A stretch of 64,000 nt of DNA from Polytrichum commune (GCA_950295325.1 OX485804.1:32178001-32242000); one strand, 5' to 3'. Positions 11,851 through 24,897 are shown, counted from the first letter of the stretch. Numbers and translations: made by a program. The notes: generated by a model from the sequence alone, not told the origin.

Positions 11851-13787
11851 GAAGATTGTATCCTTTCTAGGTGACCACATAGCATGGCCCTCCCAACTGT
11901 ATTACTACCTAGATTAACATATTTGAACACTTGGCCAAATCTCATTGTAACACATGTCTATGTGTTGTATGTCCTTAATTACAACTTTGAAGAACTTTGG
12001 CTTCCAAAAGGGAACTGGAGTGAATAAAGTGTATGTACGTAAGATGTCCATGGTCATGTCCTTAAGGACAATGATGTTGGATGTAGAACTACTTCACCCT
12101 TTGCAGGGAGTAGACACAATCTTAGCATCCGTTACACAATAACAATATCCAATAGCATGTGATTGTAGTTATTGGGTATTTTCCCAAGAAATCAATATCA
12201 TTAGAAGTGGGATATAATATATGTGTTTAGTAGTGATGTTGTTGATGAGAGGTTGATATTTTGATGCTTTCCTATCTGAGGTTCTTGTGGGGAATTTGTC
12301 ATTATAGTGTGTAAATTATATGAATTGTATTGTGAGTTTTGGTGGAGGGTGGTTATATGGGTGGCCAATGATGCATAGTAGGTTTGGTTTGAACCTAGCA
12401 TTGCAGTGGCATCTTTGGGTGCCACAAGTGCACGGTAATTGCAATGTTGGTATGGTGTTGTCTTGACGTAGCTTGTTGTAAGTACTTGCGTTCATGAGTA
12501 TGTGGTGTCTTGATACTTTGTTTGATAAAAAAAGCTTATGTAATTCCCATACAACTTTGTCATGTTTTTTTTGTTATTCGCATGAATGTGTTGTTGTTTG
12601 CATTTGAGTAATATGTGTGGCCATGTGAAAAACACCGCATCCAAGAATATACCACAACAATTGGAAAATATCAAGCTCCCATAGTAGACTCCAACAAATA
12701 TAATGTTTGTCTCATACATGCTCTACGAATTGGAAACATCAAGAACATCACCATAAAGTCCAAAAACACCAAAACTACCTTTTCCTCTGTTGTAGCCATT
12801 GTGATTGAAATTAGGAGAAAAACGGGAAATGTATGAGGTGTTAGACCTCAATGTGCCCCCCTTTATGTATTAAGGGCCCAAACAAGAACCGACATTGGCA
12901 TAATTACAGTGGGCAATTTTACTTAGTAAGAAAATGCACTTATGCAATTTTTCTGGATAGTTGGACGGTAGTGGAGACAAAGGCAAACAATGATGGGGTG
13001 GCAAGGCAATGGCGGTCCGCTTGTCACGTCAGCCACTTCATAGTGGTTTGACTATTCCCCCCCCCCCTCAACCAACTGTAGGGGTCCACCTAGCTACTTG
13101 CCAAGCGCAAGACGGGGCGGGCCTTGGCCATGTTCACTAGGCCAATATAGTGTACGTGCAAGTATATGTTTGCATCGTCAAAAATCTTTTATCTTGTGCT
13201 TCATCCCAAAAGTACCATCACTCCAAAAACTTGTGCCTTTGGATTCCATGTCACCTTCTGTGACAAATTATATTGAATGTACGTCAAATCAATGTTGGAC
13301 AAATTTGGTGCTAGTAATCTCCATTCCAATCAACTTCATAATAACATGAACAAAAGAACTTATTCCTAAATGTGAAGGTTGTGCACCATGGGCCTTGCAA
13401 AGAATATGCTGAAAGATGTTTATCAATAATAGTTTGCATGGTTCCAATTTGGACCTCCTCTTGGGTTTCTCCATCCATGGCAACAAAAACATTACAGCCA
13501 TCAACCGTGTCTTTGCATACCAATAACGAACAAAGATAACCATACAATCTCCAAAAATTATGAGGAAAGTGACAATGGCCTCATTGGAAATGCTAACCAT
13601 CTCTGAGTAATGCTTGTTTCGAATCCTAGAAGAAGTGGGTTAGTGGTTAAAGTAGCCATTTAAGACCCATGTAACCTTTGCATACCTTACTGACGGCATC
13701 AGCTCAAGTTTCTATAATGAAGATGTCTATAAATTAGGGCTGACGACACGGAGCGCGACGACCGTGGCACTAGAGTCTAGCATGAAT

Positions 13788-13798
13788 AAAACCCTAAA
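13788..13798 (+). promoter_or_regulatory. telo-box-like motif
   Basis: AAAACCCTAAA lies about 590 bases upstream of the finger/anchor gene start. Telo-boxes are known near transcription starts of plant housekeeping genes. The assignment rests on sequence alone. Confidence 0.4.
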
Positions 13799-14045
13799 TT
13801 AAGCAAGCCATCGATTCCTAGGCTAACTTCCGATTAGACGCTCCAAATAGCTCTTCGTTGACCGAGAAATTCGACGTCTGCACTCCCTCGATGTTTGCTT
13901 TCCCACGTTTTTCGAAATAGGGTTTCACGTTGGGGATTCGCCCGAGGGGCACTGGTGAAATTTCAGGGTACTTGTGCATGTCGGAACATCGGAGCTGAGT
14001 AGGACGTTTCGACTGATTTGCATTGCACGCGGGAGATTCTAATTC

Positions 14046-14065
14046 CTCTCTCTCTCTCTCTCTCT
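14046..14065 (+). repeat. CT dinucleotide repeat in probable 5' leader
   Basis: About ten CT units lie 315 bases before the predicted start at 14381. CT/GA tracts are common in plant leaders and core promoters. Confidence 0.6.
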
Positions 14066-14380
14066 TTTTCGGTGGCTGACGGAATTACTGAAATTAGACT
14101 CTCTCGCACCTGTGAAAGAATTCGGAATTGCAGATAGGTATCCAGGTTGCAATTCAAGTAGGATAAGGCTCGGCAAATGGTCGACAAAAGTATCTGACGG
14201 GAGGAATTTGAAGTGCGAGCTCAAAGCTCAGTAATGGAGATTGGAGAGTGCACTTGCGTTAGTTTTGAAGCAACTTTCGAAGGATAAGCATTCACAAGTA
14301 CACAGTTGGATAGCTTTCTGTCAGTAGAACAGACCATCGGTGACGTCGAAGGCTGTAGAAATTAGTGCTAGGAGATTACG

Positions 14381-17300
14381 ATGGGGAGAATAATAAGAGC
14401 TCGGCAAGCATATGTGCTGATTTTCGTGGCATTGACTTTCGTCTCAAATGGCCTCATTACTACTACAGCAGTAAGCACTCTTTTTTTAACACTGAAGTCT
14501 CATCCATGTTTTGGACCCTAACATACTCTTCTTGCGAATGAATTTTGATGGTATGGGTAAAGAGCTTCTCTCTCAAAGCAAATGTTTCAAATGAATTGTA
14601 TGATCACATGGAATCTTCAGGGGCTTCTAGGTAATTGGCAGGGCCGAAGGTAGTCAGACGATGGGAGTGAGTTGATGATTTTGCGTTCTCAATTCTGGAG
14701 AATGGTATGGATTTTATTTTGTTTCTCATCAGGTGTGATGTATCTGATGAAAACATGGAGGAAGGAATTATTAGTAGACGCTTGTGAGGATGAGCTGAGG
14801 AGATTGTTAGCTGGAGGCTAATCCTAAACTATTTGGTGGGTGTATTGGCTATACAGGAAACATATAGGTTTACGGAAGAAAGGTGCGTTTTTGAGTGCAA
14901 TAAATTGGCAGTTGATTGCAATTCATGTGTGAGGTCGTTTCTGCAATTTTCTCTCAGTAGTTCTGCATATACGAGTCGTTTTCTCCGAATGGGGTAAATG
15001 GTAGTGCTTTGATGATGGCAGGCAACGGCAATTGGAGGAAGAGAAGGGTCGAGTGCATTGTTCAAGATCCAGGAGTAGATTAGTGCGATCTATTGTATCT
15101 GAGGTACTTTTCTCAAGAAATCAGCCTTCTTTGATCTTTAATTATATATATTGATGGTGTACAACGATTGTAATTGTAAAGTAGCCAGGGGTACTTTTGA
15201 AAGATGCAGTACTTTCTCTAGATGGTCGAGAGAATAGCATGAATGCAAATCAGGTCAAGGTTTGATTGAAGTTTCCTTAGAGTTATATGGAGGAGTATGC
15301 ATGCTGGTCTGTGTGTCATCTCCAAAGCTAGTTTGAAATGTATATAAGGAAATGAATAGATTTATCTTTCCAGCCCATTTTCCACTCTCTTACATGGCAC
15401 TAGGTACTTGCTGTGTATGCTCATCCTTTCCTACACCATTTTGCAATGGTCCATATCTGCAAGGGCCAAATTGTATCTAGGTATGTCTTGATATTGGACG
15501 TGAGTTTGGCCCTGTGTGGTCAAGGATGAAATTGAGGTCTTCTCTAGAGTGATGACATTTTTTAGCTCTCTGAATGGAATTTTTTTGACATAAGATAAGG
15601 ACTCTAGGTTCTTGCAAAATATGTGAAAGAGCACTTTGAACTCTGCTTCAGCAATATCTGATTACTGGCCACGTTCTAGCAATCATCTAAGACACTGTTA
15701 ATCAGCCTCTGTAGCTTGTTTTAGTACCTTTAACTAACTCAACCTGATTAATGTGTGAAATATTCACTTGAGTGCAAGCCCAAGTTGTTCTGAGAGTTCA
15801 TCTCGTGTTTTCTGGCTTGGAACTTGGACAGTACCTGATGCCTTTTGTGGAGTCTCAAAAATTCACCTTATCAAAGAGCTGCCGCTTACACCTTGAAAAT
15901 GACCTGTTTCGCGAGCAAGAGGGAAAAATGGAGGAGTTGCGGCCTATGCAGTGGCAGTGTGGGTACTGCAAAAAAGTCTTTCGAACCCAAAACTATCTGG
16001 ATAATCATTTTGACAATCGGCACAGTGATAAGCTTGACACAGTGAGTTTACTTGACGTTGCTCATCTGTTCATCTCTTTCTGAGAATTTTGTTCAACCAG
16101 AAATTATTAAGGTGATGATTAGAAAGAGAATGGCGGAGGTCCTTCTGAAGCTAGTGAAGCATACACCATAACAATCAACATGTACTACTGTATTTTCGCA
16201 TTGGGACATTAACCAGAGTCCATCTCTACCTTTGAAGGTCTCAGGGTCACTTGGGTTGGCTTAGTCTGCAAAGACCAACACTTTCTGGTAGACTTAATAT
16301 GTTCCCTTACTGTGTTTTCTGGATCTGATGTGTGACGGCCTTCTCGTAGCCTAATAAAAAATGTCTGTTGTTGGATGCTATGCAGAAAGGAACTGTGTGT
16401 TTAGCAGACTTATGTGGAGCTCTGCATTGTGACTACTATGACAGTATGTTATCATCAAAGCACAAGAAAACAACCTGTAAACCTGCTGTTGCTGATAGGA
16501 ACCGCCATGCATGTGAGGTGGGAGAAAGTCCTTATGTCTGTTGTTTTCCTCCTTTCTGAATGTTCTGGACATCCTTTGACGTCAGATCCTTCTGTTTATT
16601 GAGATGACAGCTGCTGAGGTGTGCAAATTACCTTCTCTATTCTCAGGATCCTTGTAAGCACATTGAGCTCTCTAATAGAGTGCTTGAAGCTTCATGGTTG
16701 AGTTCCATTTTTCTTTCTGTGGAATATTCTATTCAGTATCTTTTGTTCTATGGATATTTTCTGAATGTGAAGATATATCCCAATTTGCATGGCACCTCTT
16801 GATGGAAAGTGGTTCAAGGTAGAGCGTCACCATATTGGCCTCCACTTATCCCCAGAGGAGCAACTTTATTTGTGGAGACCAATCCATGGTCAAATTTCGA
16901 AAATTCTACTAGGATTGGTGTACTTGGTGGATTTTTAAATTTGTTTAAATGGGTGCTCACTTTGCCACTTGGCTCTTGGCTCAAAATAGGTCTTGGGCTT
17001 TGGACATGCCGGTATATTATTTAGGATGGTGAGGGAACACTCTTAGTGGAGAGTGTCATGTCTGATAGACACCATGTTAGGATTACTCTTGACTTGCAAT
17101 GCTGCATCTTCTATCTGGAAATATTAATTGTTTATTACACCTATTTAAGGGTAAAGAGCTCTCTTTATTTTGGAAACAGTTACTTATGTTGGTGTTGGTG
17201 TGATGGTGGGCCAGGTTCTGGCAAACACCTGCTTTCCTGTTGACCAAAGTCATGCGGCACATAAATTAAATGGTGTGTACAGTTCTCACCACTCTCCCCT

Positions 17301-18707
17301 GCATAAATTTGATTTTTTTATCATCCTTTGCACTTCATGAAAATGAGATGCAAATGTGCTTCATGATGTGCTTCATAGAACTGCACAATTTACAGCAATG
17401 TTTAACACATTTATTCATGCACACTTGTAAGCAATTATTTCCAAGTGGCAGGATCTTTATACTTTGAAGTGTGGATCACATACTAGAGTAGGATGTGATT
17501 GATGTCCAACCTTGCATACCAACACTCCAGGAGGTGTACAGACAATTGAGAAATGTCTATCAGTTTGTCCACTCTGATGTTATAGTCGACAAGATTTTCA
17601 ATAAACATCTCATTTAGTTCTTGCTCTTACACCATGACCGTACAAGATGCTTTGTTTTCAGGTTTTATCTTGGTCTTAAGCATAGGTTAGAGAGTAGATA
17701 GTGTGCATGAATAAATGTGTTGGGTTGTAACATGTTGGGTTGTTACAGATTTTTTCAAAAGGCAATTTTGTGACGCACACACTTGTAAGAGACAGCTGAA
17801 GATCTATCCACGGGGCAGTGGGGTAAGTGTTTTCTATGCTCTTTAGCTTCACAGGAAATATTCAAAATACTGCAGATGACATAAGAGTCATCCTTGAACT
17901 CAATGAGACTGATCAGGAGTTGATCCTCTATATGTTCTCATTGGTTTTTTTGCATAAAAATCAATAATTTCCTTCCACTTGTGCAATCGTGAAGGTAGTG
18001 TTGGACTTTGAACAAAGAGCATCCTACTTTGGTTCATTGAGGACCAAACTCATTTGAGCACCTCCTGGCAAGCTGAAATAAGTTTAACCCTTCACAAGCC
18101 AATGTACAATGCTTCAATCAAACCTCAACACTACCTCCGAGCATGTAGCAAAAACTTACCGAACATGGAAAATGTTGTATGCAAAATAACTGACGCCCAA
18201 ATAAAAGTCATGTTGAGTTAAAGGATAAGTCTGTTGATTTAAGAGATTTGTTAATGCTTTCTGGTGGGGCCTATGGTTGACAAAGATGACTACAGTAATC
18301 TAGATGTCTTTTTGCTGTTGAAATTTCCTGATATTTATAGCATGTTTCTGCAGCTGCAGTCATTTTCTTGAACCTGGTGTAACTGGGAAGTTAGTGATGT
18401 GCTATTGTGGTCAAATTATTTTCTGTATTTGATGTGCGGATTGTGCAATAAATCTGAGGTGTCTTGCTGGTTCACTGTGTTATATGAGGTATCCTTCTTG
18501 AAAACAAACCAGGTGTAGTATGATCATCATTCAATTACTGCTTCCCATGCAAGCAACGTCTATGTCACAAGGCCTTGCTGATTTTTGTAACTCTTGTGCT
18601 CATTGATGCAGCGAAATAAGAACAAATCACTTTTTTATGCAATATCCCTGTTCACTATTGTCGTGCTGGGGATATTTTACCTAGTCGTATTTTTACACAA
18701 AAGGTAG
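14381..18707 (+). CDS. small secretory-pathway protein with one C2H2 finger and C-terminal membrane anchor
   Basis: Predicted exons are 14381-14470, 15044-15103, 15185-15253, 15832-16041, 16386-16517, a doubtful 7-base micro-exon 16647-16653, 17749-17822 and 18612-18707, giving about 245 aa. The start encodes a signal-peptide-like hydrophobic stretch (YVLIFVALTFVSNGLITTTA). Exon 4 has one C2H2 finger (CGYCKKVF then LDNHFDNRH; spacing C-x2-C-x12-H-x4-H). Cysteine-rich segments follow (CLADLCGALHCDYY, RNRHACE, QFCDAHTCKR). The last exon is a membrane helix (LFYAISLFTIVVLGIFYLVV) ending HKR. It resembles an uncharacterised conserved plant family as far as I recall. No function is known to me. 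The exon 2 acceptor and the 16520-16700 region are uncertain. Intron 7 holds a 349-bp family A element. Confidence 0.75.
17884..18232. mobile_element. family A foldback MITE (349 bp)
   Basis: It begins AGAGTCATCC and ends GGATAAGTCT, an imperfect inverted pair. The interior has the family hairpin blocks ('gaaggtagtgttgga' against 'caacactacctccgag', and 'ggttcattgaggaccaaact'). It lies in the last intron of the finger/anchor gene. No clear target duplication is visible. Confidence 0.85.
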
Positions 18708-19429
18708 AGGTTGGCCAACCTAACTTATATTAAAGATCTACTTTTGCATTTGAAGACTGTTGTACAATCGTGAATTTGTCTTTGTGAATAATGCATTGTC
18801 CATGTTACTGGCGCTCTCCAGTCTATGTGTACTGACATTTTGCACCTCTTCCTTCAGGGAATTGAGCATGTTGCCAAAAGGCCTTCGACGAGCAACAAGG
18901 AGACCTCCTATACAAAAACTCCAAAAAAGTACTTGATACAAAGGGTCCCTGCCCGTTTTCATACTCTGTTTATGCATACACAAAGATTGTCCGACGTCCC
19001 CAAAATGGTGCTTGATTGGACATTGTACCTTATGAAACTACAATCATCTCAGCCTTGTACACTTTTTATGAGGCAAATTGTTTGCAACTTGCCTTTAAAG
19101 ACAGGTTGTATACAAAGAGCTTGGAGAGTATTGTAGCTCCAGGCAACCACAAGCAACACAAGCTTCCATATTTATGGGGGCAAATTTGTTGTCAAGAAAA
19201 ATCGCTTTCTTATTGATGTGGAGATTCATGGATGTAGTTACATGTTGGATGTGGAGATTTGACAATTCTTCCATTTGGGCTCAACATGTATTGGTGGAAA
19301 CAGCTGAGTTGGGGATGTGGGAATTCATTAGCTAACCGTGTACCTGTTATAGGTTGTCATGCAGAGGAAGGTTGTGAATTCAGTGGCCTTGAAGGCATAG
19401 TTTGGGAAGCTATTGAATTGTGATTCTTT

Positions 19430-19790
19430 CCCAGTGAGCTATATTTGAGTGGTATGTGGTTTGGTGTGGCTCCCAAAATACATGCTAAAACGACATGTGT
19501 TTGAAAGAGATGGATTACGTACTCAAAATATGATAACAATTCTAAGCTCAATAGTCAACATCATTTGGAGGGGGGGAATCTATATGACCATTTAATGAGC
19601 ACAAAATCTTCCACTTTGAAAATATCCATATGGGCTCCAAAAATTATAATGGAAGTTGCTACTACCTTGATTTAGATTTGCTAACCATCTTGTACTGCTC
19701 ATGTGTTTACACATACCAGGAAAAGTGGGTTTATCAGAAAAAGTAACCATTTAAGATCTATCCACCTTACAAGGCTGCACATCACCTCTT
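19430..19790 (+). repeat. repeat family B, copy in intergenic region
   Basis: The full block order is visible: 'gagtggtatgtggtttggtg', 'gaaagagatggattacgt', 'aattctaagctcaatagtca', 'tttagatttgctaaccatct', then 'aagtgggtttatcagaaaaa' and 'taagatctatccacctta'. It is one of the clearest copies, about 350 bp. Confidence 0.6.
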
Positions 19791-20100
19791 CATGAATTTT
19801 CCTTATTCCTCTTAGATTGATTGTTCCTGTCTAATGCTGCTTCTCAAGAGCTCCTGAACAACAATTGTTTCAGCTTGTTGTGTCTCCATTCTTAAATACA
19901 AGCCTTGCTATATACCACTAAATATAGGTGTCCAATTGATATACCTGTTTCATTAAACTCCGTAACTTAACAAATAGACTCTTTCATCTCTGTGCGTATT
20001 GCTTACCAGACCCCCCAAGTTTGTTACGAAGAAATGGCTCAAACAACTAATAGGAACAAGGGTGGCATGGCATTTATTGTCTTGGGAAGTCATAGGAATT

Positions 20101-20708
20101 CTATGGGAAGTTCTCCAAATTTTCAGCCAGTACGATATGATAAGTAGTCGAAGAAAGCACCTTCATGCCCTTCTCAAAGACCTTCCAATGAGAGTTTTTC
20201 AAGTCACCTCCCCAAATTTTGGTGCCATACGTGAAAGTAGGAGCATAAAATGTTTGTGACAATTCATCACAAAGTCGATTCATCTCAAGTGACTTAGAGA
20301 AGACTAATTTGGGGTCTTTAGAGCTGATTATGGTGTTATTATGTACATATGTACCTTCACTCCTATAGGGCACATTATTTAACACAATGCAGCCCCAAAG
20401 TGCTATCAAAGTGCTCAAAATGCTTTCCTTCCTATCAGAGAAGTTACATCATAAGAGATCCTTAGTGCAGGAGTTTGTAGAGATATTGTGACTTTGTGCC
20501 AGCCCTTAACTTCAATACGAAATTTCCTAACAAATGCCCTTATCTCTACAAAATTGGGATTATAACATTCACCTGTGCTTCCATTGTGAACTGCAAAGAG
20601 ACTTGACATGTACAAAACATGAATATTGGAAGTAGAATAGGTAAGTTCGGTGGCTTCAGAACCTGATTGAGATTCAAAGTCACCTTGCAAGGTCCCATAA
20701 GCCTTCAT
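20101..20708 (-). pseudogene. unrecognised broken ORF pair
   Basis: Two open stretches of 105 and 97 codons on the minus strand abut near 20415 and are separated by stops. Their composition looks like real protein (aromatic and charged residues, KVTISLQTPALRISYDV). No start, splice context or known motif was found. It could equally be chance. Confidence 0.3.
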
Positions 20709-20850
20709 CCAAGTGGCACATGATCAAGCATTCAATTCCAGAACTCTTTTTGAGAAGTGGAATATTGCATAATTGTATTTTAAAATTTTGATGTATCAAA
20801 AATGTGACTGAATATCTAATCCTGAACTTTTGACCTAGAGGTTTGACTAC

Positions 20851-22867
20851 TTATGATCCTAGAATCTGCTTGATCGCTGCCTTTTGAGCTTCTGTCAATG
20901 ATGATGGGAACACAACCTCAAACATCACAAACAGATCACCCTTCTTTGAGCTCTCAAATACTGGCATACCTTCTCCAGAAAATTTCCTCACCTCTTTAGG
21001 TTTTGTGACCTTAGTGCTTCCTACAGCCACCTGGTGACCATCAAGATGCTTGATATCTTTCTGGAAACCCACAAGTGCATCCAGGAGTGTAATTGTGACT
21101 GTGGTATGCAGATGATTACCCTCTCTTTTGAACCGATTGTGAGGTTTAGTTCGAACAACAAACTTCAAATCTCCAGGCTCTCCATCAATGATTGGCTCTC
21201 CATCTTCATAGAAGACAATTTCTTGACCATCCCGCATTCCTTTCTCAATGTCAACATTGATACTCAAACCTTCTCGCTCAAATTTTACATTGGGGCACTC
21301 TTGACAAACCTGTTGTGTGTATTGCTGGTACATCCCATGTGCAATCTGCCTATGAGAAACTTTGTTCTTGCAGTTACATTTGCGCTTTCCAGGCGCAGGC
21401 TTTAACACATTCTTTTCCCTCCAAACCTGAAGTAAAAGGAGCAACTTATTAGCTTTGAGCCATATGAGCATCATCAAATCCTGAGTGAAAAGACCCAAAC
21501 CTCGACACAATTCTCTTGATGAAAGTAGCATGAAACACATAAATACACCACTGATACTTCCAGGACTTTTCAATTCACAACACCTTCTATGTGTAATTTA
21601 CACTGCAGCAAGAGCTGCTAATCTCTCTGTTATTATCAATTTTGTGTAGGCAAAAAAGGAATCGTCTGCAGTATGGCAGCAACACTTAGACCGTTTTTTC
21701 TACTGACGCATCATACTTTATGCAAAATTTTGAGCGTTAACCCACATTCCTGGTGTCCACAAATCTAATAATTTTTCAGAAATTGGTGTTTTCCAAACGC
21801 TGCCACAACAAAAACATTCCTCTGCTGAAAATTGGGGAGGGAAAAAACTGGACAAGGGCACTCTATAAATTCCGATACAATGCAACTGAAAGAAGGAAAC
21901 AGACATTCACGGCACATTTCTGAAAGCTAGACATAGGAAGAAAAAGAAAAAGAATTCAAAAAAATTTAAGTTTCACAAAAGTAAACGGTTCAAGCAGTAG
22001 TTGCCCAATTCGCTGTAGCAACAATTGCATACAGAGCAAGGACAGGTCCGGGCTGATCATTTTTATGTTCATTTTGAGGGTAATCTTCCTATGTCTACGC
22101 TCCCAACAGAAATATATAGAAAAGAAGTAGATTGAATATCTATACCGCGCGTGAGTTTCCACCACAAACTCATCATATAAATGCAACGAACATTGCTAAC
22201 ATAGACAGTCGAAGGGACACAAGTAAACAATTCTGAGCACAGTTGTCCAATTCACTGTTGTAACACTTGCCTACACATGAGCAATGACATCTACGAGCTG
22301 ACTGCCACCTTTTAGAGATGATCCTCCTGTTTCAAAAATACAAGTTTTTAAGTTGCAGGAGAGAATATATAGGAAGGAGCAGATTGAATATATTCATACC
22401 GTGTACGAGTTTCCAACATACAAATCCTCGAGAGTGGCATAAATCTCCACCACAACGTCATCACCCTTGGGTGTCCTATCCTCCTCTTCCTCATCACCTC
22501 CGAACCGGCCCCCGAAAAACTGTGAGAAAATATCTTGCCCAAAGCCACCACCACCTCGGCCACCGTTCTGCTGGTTCTGCTTCAACCCCTCCTCTCCATA
22601 CTGGTCGTAGATTCCTCGTTTCTCTCTGTCCGCCAGAATTTCATACGCATTGTTTATCTCCGCAAACTTCTTCGTGGCTTCCTCATTGCCAGGGTTCTTG
22701 TCCGGGTGGAATTTCAGTGCCAGCTTTCGGTACGCACGCTTGATTTGGTCGTCTGTCGCTTGCTTCGACACTTGTAGAATATCATAGTAACTCTTCCCTG
22801 CCACCACTACCTCGATTGCCGCGGCCGAGAACAGAAGCACGAACACCAAACCCTTGAGGATCCGCAT
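20851..22867 (-). CDS. ERDJ3B: ER-lumen DnaJ co-chaperone, ERdj3B type
   Basis: Predicted exons (minus strand) 22867-22400 and 21426-20851 join in phase 0 to 347 aa, matching the family length. It should stimulate BiP and bind nascent or misfolded clients in the ER. In plants, ERdj3B acts with SDF2 and BiP in maturation of surface receptors. Visible features are a signal peptide ([14 protein letters not shown]), a J domain starting [11 protein letters not shown] with the HPD motif in [13 protein letters not shown], a Gly/Phe-rich linker ([19 protein letters not shown]), the Cys-containing insert CNCKNKV...[10 protein letters not shown], and a C-terminal peptide-binding domain ending [17 protein letters not shown]. 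The start chosen is the ATG at 22867; upstream in-frame codons contain only a GTG. It is transcribed away from ERDJ3A. No C-terminal KDEL-type signal is present. Confidence 0.95.
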
Positions 22868-23251
22868 CGAGCTTGGTGACTTCAATTTAAATTCCACAAA
22901 TCGTCACCAAACCCCTTCCAATTTCAGATAAACAAATAAACTTCCGCAGAAGTCTACACAAGGGCAGATCACGAGTAACCCGAAACCAAACAGGGATACT
23001 AAACCCTTGATGCCAGATTTTCCACCGACTTCGCAGATCTGTTTCCTTTCGAAACACCAGAGACCGCAATCTCTTCCACTCGTAACTACACGAACTCAGA
23101 GAATGTCTCCGGACATGCACCAGAAGAAAGGCCTTCCAAAAAAATTCGAAAAATGCTTAACTCGATACGAGGCAGCGTCGACCAAACAACAAACACCACA
23201 AGCCCTAACCTTTCAAAGAGACTAAAATGCCATCGAACCTCCACCAAATTT

Positions 23252-23257
23252 CACGTG
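23252..23257. promoter_or_regulatory. G-box CACGTG upstream of ERDJ3B
   Basis: This palindromic ACGT-core site lies 385 bases upstream of the ERDJ3B ATG. bZIP factors of the unfolded protein response bind ACGT-core elements, but so do many others. No complete ERSE (CCAAT-N9-CCACG) was seen by eye. Confidence 0.35.
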
Positions 23258-24495
23258 GAAAAGATCGATCGAGAGCTATTACAATGGCAGTGAAATTTTG
23301 GCAAGAAGCAAGAGGCGAAGAAGAAACGAGACTGAACGACAGACGCGAAAACGTGATCCTTGCGCATCGGCGGTGCGTTGCCTTCGCTTCCCTTCCTTCC
23401 TCAGGTCTGTGAAATTCAACAGAGCGCAATCTCCACGCGGACCCGCAACGTTCCCTATGAGTTCCCATTAAGTTCTCATGAGTTATCATCTTGCGTACGT
23501 TGGGCTCATGCACTAAGTTCTAGAACAATCCATTCGCTAACTTGAGTTGTTGCAGTTTTTATGTGTGAGTTAATTATCATATAGCATTTGAGTCAAGCTT
23601 TTGGGTTGTTTAATTTGTTTCATTTCATTGTAGCATTTCTGAGTCAAGGTGTTGGGTTCACACGTGCCCAATTGCAAGTGGTGAGTTGTAGATCGGTGTT
23701 TGGGACAATGGATGGGGAAAGTGGATCGAAGTGGCAAAACAATCAACTCAAATTTCAAACCTTGGAAGGAGGAAAAAATTGATTACTTTTTCTTACACTA
23801 TTTAATGCATGGTTGATAGTCTAATGCATTGGAGAAATCCATCAGGATATTGATAAGGTAAATGTTTTCATGTTCTTTTTGTTGGTTATTGGGATGTATT
23901 GGAAAGGGTTTAATATTTGAATTCATTGAGAGGCTACAAATGATTATGATCCTCATGTTTGCATCATAAACATGATGTTCTACTACACATGGGGTGAACT
24001 ATGCGTAGATTAATGTCAAAATCATAATGATAATGACATAATTGAGTTTTAAAAAACATGATTTTGGACAACAAGAAAATTGTGAGTAACTTATATTAGA
24101 TGTGTGTTTGAAACGTCAAACCAACAATTTGTCGTAACCATGTAATTCAAATTTGAAGGTGAAAATACTGAGACCATGTTATTGAACTCGGGCATTCACA
24201 CTTTGAATCTAAATTAATATATCTGACCATGTATTAACAATTGAGACCCCGAATTAGTCTACCTAGAGAGATTAAATTGGGATTTAAAAAACGTAAACCT
24301 ATTGGGATCATTGAATTTTTACGGGGGCCCATAACATGGCTACCATGGATCCGAAGCCCAAAGTCATGTGTGGAGAGAACTATCTATTGGTACATCAGGC
24401 GAGGAAGTCAATGCCGGGCCCAAGAGGATCGCTCCCATTGGTCGGCCACCAATTCTGTCCACATGGCAGCTTCTGATTGATGCACTCGCTCCCAG

Positions 24496-24502
24496 TGACG
24501 TG
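24496..24502 (+). promoter_or_regulatory. UPRE-like TGACGTG upstream of ERDJ3A
   Basis: TGACGTGC resembles the unfolded-protein-response core TGACGTGG/A, about 1.08 kb before the ERDJ3A ATG. The distance is large unless the leader contains an intron. Position and core match are the only evidence. Confidence 0.3.
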
Positions 24503-24897
24503 CGAGAGCATCGACGATTGATGCCCCACACCGAAAAGAAGTGTCTCCACGTTCTCAATGTGAGGGGAGCAAGTCGTTCCCCTGGATGTTCCCCAACCAG
24601 GCTCGCCCGGACACAGAAATACAGTTAGGGCCTCGGCCTATCAGACTCCGCCAATTGGCAGCACAAGATCAAACGTGCAGACGTGAAGACATCTTGATCC
24701 TCATGAACATTTCTCTCACTTATATAGATCTTACTATCTACGAACTCGCCAAATGTTCTAGTCCCTTCCAGGCGCTACCCTTAGAGCGGCGGGGTGCCGG
24801 CGGTGACGAAGGTGATCGGTTTTCGTCGTTGGATACCTTGTTCGCAATTTCGAAGACCTTTTGCGATCGGATCTCGTGTTTTTCAGTTGCCGGTTTC

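Larger units (their letters stand above)
11604..14380. other. intergenic interval, no gene recognised
   Basis: It contains repeat family D (about 11690-11850), a low-complexity C run (about 13052-13062), and a partial family B end (about 13613-13690). A minus-strand open stretch at about 13290-13600 looks weakly protein-like in one frame (DGETQEEVQIGTMQTIIDKH) but has no family match I can name and no exon context. The last about 600 bases are GC-richer and probably hold the promoter and leader of the next gene, including a telo-box-like site and a CT repeat. Confidence 0.5.
18708..20850. other. intergenic interval with unrecognised ORF remnants
   Basis: A family B copy occupies about 19430-19790. 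On the minus strand, two adjoining open stretches (20101-20418 and 20415-20708) read like one broken protein of about 200 aa, with stretches such as FRIEVKGWHKVTISLQTP and SQTFYAPTFTYGTKIWGG. I cannot name the family. It may be a transposon-derived or retrocopied fragment. Confidence 0.45.

Noticed and set aside
13289-13600. Overlapping minus-strand ORFs at 13289-13600 and 13311-13547
   Set aside because: One frame looks weakly protein-like but has no family match and no exon borders. Kept only as a note in the intergenic entry.
22318-22743. Plus-strand ORF of 141 codons
   Set aside because: It is the antisense shadow of ERDJ3B exon 1.
22895-22897. Upstream in-frame start of ERDJ3B
   Set aside because: The codon is GTG, not ATG. 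The ATG at 22867 directly precedes the signal peptide.
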